This document shows positions 7,496-12,799 of a DNA stretch of 12,799 nucleotides, one piece after another. Origin of the DNA: an uncultured Bacilli bacterium (lineage in GTDB: Bacteria; Bacillota_I; Bacilli_A; RFN20; CAG-826). The DNA is taken from NCBI GenBank assembly GCA_905236535.1, contig CAJOQN010000084.1, positions 1-12,799 of the forward strand, written 5' to 3'. The first letter of the stretch is position 1, and each line of letters begins with the position of its first letter. The notes under the pieces are model-generated. The model was not told the origin of the DNA, did no database searches, and saw only the letters and a list, made by a program, of their open reading frames with translations. Both the position numbers and the translations under genes were made by a program.

Positions 7496-7836
7496 TAATC
7501 AATATCTTTTGTGATAATAATGTTCACATCTGTCCCTAAACAATTAGAAACGAGAACATCGCCGATATGGCAAGGAGCGTTGACTTCTAAAGAATTGATG
7601 AGTTTGATAACATCAAACATTTTTTCCTTCCCTATCGCTTTATCAGTGCGAATAGAAACAACTTCGTTTTCGCGATTTTTTAAGGCGACAGTGCTGGTCA
7701 CTATCCTTTTAGGATATGTTACTTCGTTAAGCGCATATTCTTTTCCGCGTGGACAAAAATTACCGGTCACATTATTATTATCATCAACGGTTAAATGGCA
7801 ACCTCTAGGGCAAACAATACAAACAAATTCTCTCAT
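7495..7836 (-). CDS. DUF1667 family cysteine-rich protein (small redox subunit)
   Basis: The 113-residue protein starts at ATG 7836 as MREFVCIVCPRGC. A longer frame from TTG 7851 is rejected because GAGAGG at 7849-7844 is correctly placed 7 nt before ATG 7836 and overlaps that TTG. Four N-terminal cysteines, C6, C9, C13 and C28 (CxxCxxxC then CPRG), are the hallmark of DUF1667 and could bind an Fe-S cluster or zinc. Two more cysteines are C89 and C99. In this family the gene typically follows a COG0579 and a COG0446 oxidoreductase next to glycerol kinase genes in Clostridia and relatives, and is thought to be a third subunit of a glycerol-3-phosphate-type dehydrogenase (recalled). Here it follows the COG0446 gene with 1 nt between stop and start (TAATATG), so translation is coupled. 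Biochemical function is not proven for the family. It is the last gene of the operon and ends in TAG, the only non-TAA stop seen. Confidence 0.88.
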   Translation of the reverse strand: MREFVCIVCPRGCHLTVDDNNNVTGNFCPRGKEYALNEVTYPKRIVTSTVALKNRENEVVSIRTDKAIGKEKMFDVIKLINSLEVNAPCHIGDVLVSNCLGTDVNIIITKDID

Positions 7837-7837
7837 A

Positions 7838-9085
7838 TTATTTCCTCTCAATTTCTATCTCAATAGGAGAAGATAAATTCTCTAATTTTTCTTTTTTGAC
7901 TTTTACCATCACCATTTCAGAGGGAATCATTGCCACTTTGAAGGTCTTAGAAATAATTTCTTCCCCCACTTTTACGATGATTGAAGCATTTTTTATAACT
8001 TCTTTAACTCTGAATTTAAAAGTCACATCTTCATTGACCGGAGTTCTCACCATCTGTGGAACCACATATCCGATTTCTCTTGATTGATGGACTTCGATTT
8101 TATGAGAGCGATCATCTAAATTGTTTAGATACATCGCGGCCCCGTGACCCGCATTTCTTCCTTCATCAGAAACAAAATCAACGACATCGTGAACATGGAG
8201 ACAATTACCACAGGTAAAGATTCCATCGATTAAAGTTTCCATGTTGTCGGTGACAATCGCCCCTTTCGTGGAAGAAATTGGACATTTTATGTTCTCTAAA
8301 AGAGAAACATAAGGAATCAATCCAACCGAAAGGATTAAAGTATCACAATCAAATTCAATTTCACTTCCTGGAATGAATTTCTTATTTTCATCAACTTTTG
8401 AGATGATGACTTTTTCTAATCTTTCTTTCCCCACGACTTTTGAAACGGAGTGAGAAAGATATAAAGGAATATTAAAATCATCTAAACATTGAGAAATATT
8501 TCTTTGAAGGCCGTTGGAATATGGCATAAGTTCTGCGACACAGAGCACTTTTGCTCCTTCAAGAGTCAAACGTCTCGCCATAATTAAACCGATATCACCA
8601 CTCCCTAAAATGACGATACGTTTACCGACGAGATAACCGTGAATATTCAAATATTTTTGAGCGGTTCCCGCGGTGATAACTCCTTTTGGACGATCGCCTG
8701 GAACTTGAATCGCTCCTGCGCTTCTTTCATAGCATCCAGTCGCCACAACAATAGCTTTGGCCTTAACTTCCACCATTCCATCAACTTCGTTGGTGTAGGT
8801 CACAACTTTGTCAGGTGTAATGTTTGTTACATAGCTATGTAGTTTAAAGTTAATTCCTCTATCTTTGACTTGTTTGACAAAGCGAGCAAGATATTCTGGA
8901 CCGCTTAATTCTTCTTTAAATTCGGTGAGACCAAAACCGTTATGAATACATTGATTTAAGATGCCTCCGAGTTGTCCATCTTTTTCTAAAATTAAGATGT
9001 CTCTCACCCCTTCATCATATGCTTGAATAGCAGCGGCCATCCCTGCGGAACCACCACCAATAATTAATAAATCGACTTTATTCAT
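7838..9085 (-). CDS. FAD/NAD(P)-dependent oxidoreductase, partner of the GlpA-like enzyme
   Basis: This is a pyridine-nucleotide-disulfide-reductase-like flavoprotein (COG0446 type). From ATG 9085 it has 415 residues. The FAD-binding Rossmann motif is GGGSAG (10-15) with E34 ending the second strand. The NAD(P) site is LGSGDIG (160-166). The segment NQCIHNGFG (44-52) with C46 is typical of the glycerol-3-phosphate-cassette members. TCGNC (291-295) and DEGRNAG (307-313) form the second FAD contact. A C-terminal beta domain (about 335-415) follows. It likely passes electrons between the GlpA-like subunit and NAD(P)H, but direction and substrate are inferred. A longer frame from 9133 is rejected: AAAGGAG at 9097-9091 sits 5 nt before ATG 9085. 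The start overlaps the end of the upstream gene by 8 nt (ATGAATAA), a sign of coupled translation and a fixed subunit ratio. Confidence 0.9.
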   Translation of the reverse strand: MNKVDLLIIGGGSAGMAAAIQAYDEGVRDILILEKDGQLGGILNQCIHNGFGLTEFKEELSGPEYLARFVKQVKDRGINFKLHSYVTNITPDKVVTYTNEVDGMVEVKAKAIVVATGCYERSAGAIQVPGDRPKGVITAGTAQKYLNIHGYLVGKRIVILGSGDIGLIMARRLTLEGAKVLCVAELMPYSNGLQRNISQCLDDFNIPLYLSHSVSKVVGKERLEKVIISKVDENKKFIPGSEIEFDCDTLILSVGLIPYVSLLENIKCPISSTKGAIVTDNMETLIDGIFTCGNCLHVHDVVDFVSDEGRNAGHGAAMYLNNLDDRSHKIEVHQSREIGYVVPQMVRTPVNEDVTFKFRVKEVIKNASIIVKVGEEIISKTFKVAMIPSEMVMVKVKKEKLENLSSPIEIEIERK

Positions 9086-10526
9086 GATGACTCCTTTTGA
9101 CATCTTCAACGAGGATGTTAGTGTTACTCTCATCGTAATCGATATCAGTCCAATCTAACCCATAGTGTTTCGCTAAAATGGCAAGGATGTTAGGTTGGCA
9201 GAAACCACCTTGACATTTGCCATATCCAGCTCTCACTCTCTTCTTCATCGCTTTGATGCTTCTTGGAGGGACGCTTCTTGCTAAAGTATCCTTCACTTCA
9301 CCGAGAGAAACTTGTTCGCAGAAACAAACAATCTTTCCAAAATCTGGGTTCTCTTTGATGAGTTTATTTCTCTCCTCTAAGGACATCTCCTTTAAACGAG
9401 GATATCTTCTAATTCTTGGGTTATATGAAGCTTTTTCACGCAAAACAAGGACTTTTTTCACAAATTCATCGACCACATATTCCGCTAAAGCAGGAGAGGA
9501 AACGAGGCCAGGAGATTCAATTCCACCAAGGTTAATGAAGTGATCAGAGGCACTGCTGGTCTCAATAATAAAGTCATGTTTTGTGCCGGTTGCTCTATTG
9601 CCAGAGAAAGCTCTAATTGCACGATAAAAAGGAATAGAAGGAACTAAATCTAAGGCTTGAGCTCTTACATTAGCTAAGGTCATAGAATCAGTGCTTAAAT
9701 CATCAGCGTCATCATTAGGCTCACTGGATGGACCAACAAGATAATCTCCACTGGTGGTAAAGGTCACTAAAACACCTTTCCCCTTCTCGCTTGGAAGAGG
9801 GAACAATGTATGATTGACCAAACCTTTTTGATAATGATCCAAAACGAAATATTCGCCCTTGCGAGGAGTGATATCCCAATCGATATCTCCCACCATTTTG
9901 GCGATTTTAGCGCTATATAATCCGGCGGCGTTAATAACTACTTTGCTCTCAAAGATATCACCACGTTTTGTGTAGACCTTAAAGCCATCATTTTCCTTTT
10001 TAATATCAACGACTTCTTCGTTTAAGAATAGGTTAACACCATTATCGACAGCGTTTTCTGCGACGTGAACCACTAAAGAGAATGGATCAATAATCCCGGC
10101 GGTCGGAGCAAACAAAGCGCCTTTTACTTCCGGATTGATGTTTGGTTCAATTTTTAAGACTTCTTCTCTTTGGAGAAGTTGAACCATAACCCCATTGGCC
10201 GCACTTCTTTTGGCTAAATCTTTTAAGACCTCCATTTGTGCATCGTTTAAAGCGACGGTTAAAGAACCAATTCTTTCAAATGGAACATCTAATTCATCAG
10301 CGATTTGATCATACATTTTATTTCCTAAAACATTGAATTTGGCTTTATTTGTTCCAGGAACTGGATCATAACCAGAATGGATAATTGCACTATTGGCCAT
10401 TGAGGTAACGTTTCCAACATCATTCTCTTTATCTAAAAGAGCGACATTAATCTCATAACGAGATAAATTGCGGGCGATAAAAGAACCGACGGCGCCCGCG
10501 CCAATAATCAAAACGTCATATTTCAT
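9078..10526 (-). CDS. GlpA-like FAD-dependent oxidoreductase with BFD [2Fe-2S] domain
   Basis: A DAO-type flavoprotein (COG0579) of 482 residues that probably oxidises glycerol-3-phosphate or a related 2-hydroxy compound. FAD binding is seen in DVLIIGAGAVG (4-14) and D32. Residues 40-60 (VTSMANSAIIHSGYDP) and 331-345 (GGIESPGLVSSPA) match the flavin and substrate regions of GlpA and L-2-hydroxyglutarate oxidase relatives. The C terminus carries a Fer2_BFD domain (about 398-455) with C401-x-C403 and C438-x4-C443, able to bind one [2Fe-2S] cluster. It heads a three-gene operon with a COG0446 oxidoreductase and DUF1667, an arrangement I recall next to glycerol genes in anaerobic Firmicutes. No glycerol kinase is in the window, so the substrate remains open. 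A TTG start at 10571 would add 15 residues but lies upstream of the -35 box. The chosen ATG coincides with the predicted transcription start, so the mRNA is probably leaderless. Confidence 0.9.
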   Translation of the reverse strand: MKYDVLIIGAGAVGSFIARNLSRYEINVALLDKENDVGNVTSMANSAIIHSGYDPVPGTNKAKFNVLGNKMYDQIADELDVPFERIGSLTVALNDAQMEVLKDLAKRSAANGVMVQLLQREEVLKIEPNINPEVKGALFAPTAGIIDPFSLVVHVAENAVDNGVNLFLNEEVVDIKKENDGFKVYTKRGDIFESKVVINAAGLYSAKIAKMVGDIDWDITPRKGEYFVLDHYQKGLVNHTLFPLPSEKGKGVLVTFTTSGDYLVGPSSEPNDDADDLSTDSMTLANVRAQALDLVPSIPFYRAIRAFSGNRATGTKHDFIIETSSASDHFINLGGIESPGLVSSPALAEYVVDEFVKKVLVLREKASYNPRIRRYPRLKEMSLEERNKLIKENPDFGKIVCFCEQVSLGEVKDTLARSVPPRSIKAMKKRVRAGYGKCQGGFCQPNILAILAKHYGLDWTDIDYDESNTNILVEDVKRSHHE

Positions 10527-10532
10527 ATTTTT

Positions 10533-10561
10533 ATTATACTTTGTATAATTTTTGTTGTTAA
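10533..10561 (-). promoter_or_regulatory. Sigma-A-type promoter of the redox operon, predicting a leaderless mRNA
   Basis: On the - strand TTAACA (10561-10556), a 17-nt spacer and a perfect TATAAT (10538-10533) form a strong consensus promoter. Counting 7 nt past the -10 box puts transcription start at 10526, the A of the ATG. No Shine-Dalgarno lies between. The promoter sits just after the PAP2 terminator. Confidence 0.82.
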
Positions 10562-10574
10562 GTTTTTTCAAAAT

Positions 10575-10598
10575 AAAAAAGCAATCACAAGGATTGCT
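10575..10598 (-). terminator. Rho-independent terminator of the PAP2 gene
   Basis: On the - strand AGCAATC (10598-10592) pairs with GATTGCT (10586-10580) around a 5-nt loop. The stem is followed by TTTTTT (10580-10575, the first T shared with the stem), then ATTTT. It begins 6 nt after the PAP2 stop codon. Confidence 0.85.
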
Positions 10599-10604
10599 CT
10601 ATAA

Positions 10605-11507
10605 TTATTTTTCGATTGAATCTTCTTTTACTTCTTTAAATTGTTTTAAATGTATCAACACTTCGTTCGCGATAAGTAAGCAGATTAGTGTGAGAATCGC
10701 TCCCATTGAGACATCGCTTAAGAAATGAGCTCCCACTAAAATACGTGCAAAGGCGACGAGTAAGACCCACGCTAAACCACCATAGAAGATTGGGAGTTGT
10801 AATTTTTGATATTTTTCATCAATTAATGGAATTAAGCTTGCAAACATAAAGACGGCAGCTGCTCCCGCGTGTCCGCTTGGGAAGGATTTAAATTCTTCAT
10901 TAGCTAAACCGGTGTGTTCCATTAATAATTTATAATTCGTGCATGGTTCCCACCAAGAATGGAATTCCACTTCCCCACCTAAGGAACGGAATCTTGGACG
11001 ATGGAAAATGGATTTAAGCATCGTCACACCTGGAACCAAAGACATAAAGACTGCAACGGCTAAAATGGTGAACAATAACCAAAGGAATTCTTTATTAGAT
11101 TTAAAAACAATCCAATATCCAAGAAATCCTAATCCGCCCATCACTGGAAGAGCGATGAAATAGCCGACGAAAGTAGGAACACCAAGCCAATAAAAACCGT
11201 TATCCCCAAAAAATTCTCGACCAGAGAAATAAACTCCTAACAAAGTTAGACCTACCCCTAAAATAATAAACAAGACTTTAAGCCATACTTTAGCGTCTTT
11301 TCGTAAGCCAAGAGCGAGGAATCCTCCTCCCATCAATGCGAACATCCCATATCCTGGAAGTGTCCCGATGACCGAGATGATTAAGCCAAAAGTATTTTTG
11401 TTTGAATAAATAGCTTGGCTGACGGCCTCATCGAAAAATGATCCTAAAATAAAGGTCACTAAAAAGAAACCTAAAACAATATAAATATGAAGTCGTAATT
11501 GTTTCAT
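10605..11507 (-). CDS. PAP2-family membrane phosphatase
   Basis: A 300-residue integral membrane protein with about six hydrophobic segments (roughly 7-24, 40-67, 76-93, 110-134, 141-160, 216-228 plus 238-285). The three PAP2 motifs are in the usual order: K165-x6-R172-F173 (motif 1, with Phe where Pro is more common), PSGH at 210-213 with H213, and R255-x5-H261-x3-D265 (motif 3, with Ala254 in place of the usual Ser). H261 is the expected nucleophile, H213 the acid/base residue and D265 its partner. Likely substrates are phosphatidate, phosphatidylglycerol phosphate or undecaprenyl pyrophosphate; the sequence does not decide. The active site would face outward. The gene has its own promoter, an AGGAG ribosome site 11 nt before the ATG, and terminators on both sides, so it is monocistronic. 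Family very sure, substrate unknown. Confidence 0.93.
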   Translation of the reverse strand: MKQLRLHIYIVLGFFLVTFILGSFFDEAVSQAIYSNKNTFGLIISVIGTLPGYGMFALMGGGFLALGLRKDAKVWLKVLFIILGVGLTLLGVYFSGREFFGDNGFYWLGVPTFVGYFIALPVMGGLGFLGYWIVFKSNKEFLWLLFTILAVAVFMSLVPGVTMLKSIFHRPRFRSLGGEVEFHSWWEPCTNYKLLMEHTGLANEEFKSFPSGHAGAAAVFMFASLIPLIDEKYQKLQLPIFYGGLAWVLLVAFARILVGAHFLSDVSMGAILTLICLLIANEVLIHLKQFKEVKEDSIEK

Positions 11508-11517
11508 GAGACAAAAA

Positions 11518-11538
11518 TCTCCTATTAATATAATTATA
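11518..11538 (-). promoter_or_regulatory. Promoter -10 box and ribosome binding site of the PAP2 gene
   Basis: TATAAT on the - strand at 11538-11533 predicts a start near 11526. The leader of about 18 nt holds AGGAGA at 11523-11518, 10 nt before ATG 11507, a slightly long spacing. I see no good -35 box at 16-18 nt, where the sequence is C-rich (TCCCCAT). The promoter is therefore less certain than the others in the window. Confidence 0.55.
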
Positions 11539-11560
11539 ATTGAATTAAGAAAAGATGGGG

Positions 11561-11589
11561 AAAAAATATCGGCGATTAACGCCGATATT
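11561..11589 (-). terminator. Rho-independent terminator of pnp
   Basis: On the - strand AATATCGGCG (11589-11580) pairs perfectly with CGCCGATATT (11574-11565) around a 5-nt loop. TTTTTT (11566-11561) follows, partly shared with the stem base. It starts 2 nt after the pnp stop codon and separates pnp from the PAP2 gene. Confidence 0.92.
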
Positions 11590-11591
11590 CA

Positions 11592-12797
11592 TTATTTTTT
11601 AAATTTGCGAGGTCCTTTGATAGATTTGTCAGGACGGGCTTGATGTTCCATTCGGGGGCGAGGAGCGTTCACATCTTCTTCCGTCTTTTCTTCGAACTCA
11701 CGGTGAGAAACTTTAACCTTTCCTTTATCATCGATTTCAATAACTCTGACTTTTAAGGAGTCACCGACTTTGATGACATCACTGGCCTTGGAGATATAAC
11801 CCCAACCAAGGCGAGAGACATGGCATAAACCTTCAACATTTCCGAATAAGCGGACGAAGGCTCCATAGTCTTCTACTCTGGTGACTTCACCGACGAATTC
11901 TTCACCAATCTTCGCTTCTCTAACGATGCCTAAGATGATGTCTTTAGTGCGGTTGATGACTTCTCTATCCATATGATAGATAGTGACTCTGCCATCATCT
12001 TCAATGTCAATTTTGACATTGTCGTTCTTGGCAATGATATCATTGATGACTTTTCCACCAGTCCCGATAACTTCTCTAATCTTATCTGGATCAATATAGA
12101 AAGTTTCCATTTTAGGAGCGTATTTAGAAACATCTGGACGAGGTTCACTAATTGCGCCTTTCATCACTTCTCTAATTTGAGCGCGAGCGACATTAGCTTG
12201 TGCTAAAGCTTCTTTTAAGACATCTCTAGTGACACCTTTAATTTTGATATCCATTTGAAGGGCAGTGATCCCTTTTTCAGTACCAGCGACTTTGAAGTCC
12301 ATATCACCGAAGTGATCTTCTAAGCCTTGAATATCGGTAAGGATGGTATATGGATGTTTGCCATCGAGTGGTCCACTTGTGATAAGACCCATAGCGATAC
12401 CGCTGACCATCGCTTTGAGTGGAACGCCAGCAGCCATCAAGGACATACAAGAGGCACAGATTGAGGCTTGAGATGAGGAACCATTCGATTCGACAACTTC
12501 AGCGACGGTACGGATGGTGTATGGGAATTCTTCTTCGCTTGGGATGACATAAGAGAGAGCTCTTTCGCCTAAAGCCCCGTGACCAATTTCACGACGACCT
12601 GGGGAACCCATTCTTCCAACTTCACCAACGGAATATGGTGGGAAGTTGTAATGGTGCATCCATCTCTTGCTTTCTTCATCAGTCAAATTATCAATAATTT
12701 GGACTTCGCTTAATGGACCAAGGGTGGTGATTGAAATAACTTGGGTTTGTCCACGGGTGAACATGGCAGAGCCATGAACTCTTCTACCTAAGATATC
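11592..12797 (-). CDS. pnp: Polynucleotide phosphorylase, C-terminal 401 residues (5' end outside window)
   Basis: PNPase degrades RNA 3' to 5' using phosphate, giving nucleoside diphosphates, and works with RNase J enzymes in mRNA turnover. The frame is open to the right edge, where [19 protein letters not shown] matches the opening of the second RNase PH domain. About 300 N-terminal residues (first RNase PH domain and all-alpha region) are missing. Visible numbering starts at D of DILG. The second RNase PH domain covers about 1-225, with the phosphate-site region SNGSSSQAS (104-112) and catalytic Asp161 and Asp167 in EDHFGDMDF. The KH domain is at about 230-292 with GxxG as IGTGGK (244-249). 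The S1 RNA-binding domain is at about 295-367. A short basic tail ([11 protein letters not shown]) ends the protein. Nothing is degraded. The gene ends in TAA just before a strong terminator. Confidence 0.97.
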   Translation of the reverse strand, partial: DILGRRVHGSAMFTRGQTQVISITTLGPLSEVQIIDNLTDEESKRWMHHYNFPPYSVGEVGRMGSPGRREIGHGALGERALSYVIPSEEEFPYTIRTVAEVVESNGSSSQASICASCMSLMAAGVPLKAMVSGIAMGLITSGPLDGKHPYTILTDIQGLEDHFGDMDFKVAGTEKGITALQMDIKIKGVTRDVLKEALAQANVARAQIREVMKGAISEPRPDVSKYAPKMETFYIDPDKIREVIGTGGKVINDIIAKNDNVKIDIEDDGRVTIYHMDREVINRTKDIILGIVREAKIGEEFVGEVTRVEDYGAFVRLFGNVEGLCHVSRLGWGYISKASDVIKVGDSLKVRVIEIDDKGKVKVSHREFEEKTEEDVNAPRPRMEHQARPDKSIKGPRKFKK

Positions 12798-12799
12798 AA

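Noticed and set aside
7511..7876. Rightward open frame of 121 codons opposite DUF1667
   Set aside because: Antisense shadow of DUF1667 and the end of the COG0446 gene; low-complexity Ser/Thr/Leu product and no ribosome site considered convincing.
9086..9133. 16-residue extension of the COG0446 oxidoreductase
   Set aside because: The FAD motif normally begins within about 10 residues of the start, and AAAGGAG is correctly placed for ATG 9085.
9217..9543. Rightward 108-codon frame opposite the GlpA-like gene
   Set aside because: It lies fully inside a well-supported gene and has no recognisable domain.
10527..10571. 15-residue extension of the GlpA-like protein from TTG 10571
   Set aside because: The region holds a consensus promoter, and the FAD motif fits a start at MKYDVLIIG.
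1..12799. Alternative genetic code (TGA as Trp), considered because the lineage might be near Mollicutes
   Set aside because: The Trp codons checked are TGG and all conserved proteins are intact under the standard bacterial code. The lack of TGA stops among ten genes is explained by AT bias.

Overview
The window is AT-rich bacterial DNA with a tightly packed, mostly leftward gene set typical of low-GC Bacillota. The order polynucleotide phosphorylase - RNase J - FtsK/SpoIIIE, all in one direction, recalls the Bacillus arrangement pnpA ... rnjB ... spoIIIE (recalled, not searched). The cytoplasmic pullulanase, the DUF1667 redox cassette and the FtsK type fit an anaerobic, probably host-associated or uncultured Bacilli/Erysipelotrichia-like organism. 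Lineage is inference. Stop codons are nine TAA and one TAG. Trp positions checked in the pullulanase (W295 and the C-terminal Trp) are TGG and no gene is broken by TGA, so the standard bacterial code fits.

Layout from left to right: (1) the 3' end of an unrecognised rightward gene (3-401), which converges on a leftward operon across a hairpin that can terminate both strands. (2) A leftward three-gene run ftsK - pulA - SSB-like gene (5665 to 483) with gaps of 5 and 3 nt, driven by a strong promoter just upstream of ftsK. (3) A monocistronic RNase J-family gene (7424-5739) that has lost several metal-binding and catalytic residues and looks like RNase J2. It ends in a terminator whose U-tract runs straight into the ftsK promoter. 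(4) A leftward redox operon (10526-7495): a GlpA-like FAD oxidoreductase with a [2Fe-2S] BFD domain, a second FAD/NAD oxidoreductase, and the small cysteine-rich DUF1667 protein. The genes overlap or sit 1 nt apart. (5) A PAP2-family membrane phosphatase with its own promoter and terminator. (6) The C-terminal part of PNPase, cut by the right edge of the window.

Functionally the window combines RNA turnover (PNPase, RNase J2-like), chromosome translocation (FtsK) with a small ssDNA-binding-like protein, alpha-glucan debranching, a probable glycerol-3-phosphate-type dehydrogenase complex, and lipid or undecaprenyl phosphate dephosphorylation. Several starts suggested by the longest open frames are replaced here by internal ATGs. 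For two of them (ftsK and the GlpA-like gene) the promoter lies so close to the ATG that a leaderless or nearly leaderless mRNA is predicted. I found no tRNA, rRNA, CRISPR array, transposase or phage gene. I see no clearly new multi-gene system. The most unusual points are the degenerate RNase J, substituted conserved arginines in the FtsK motor, the leaderless promoters and the ftsK-pulA-SSB-like coupling.
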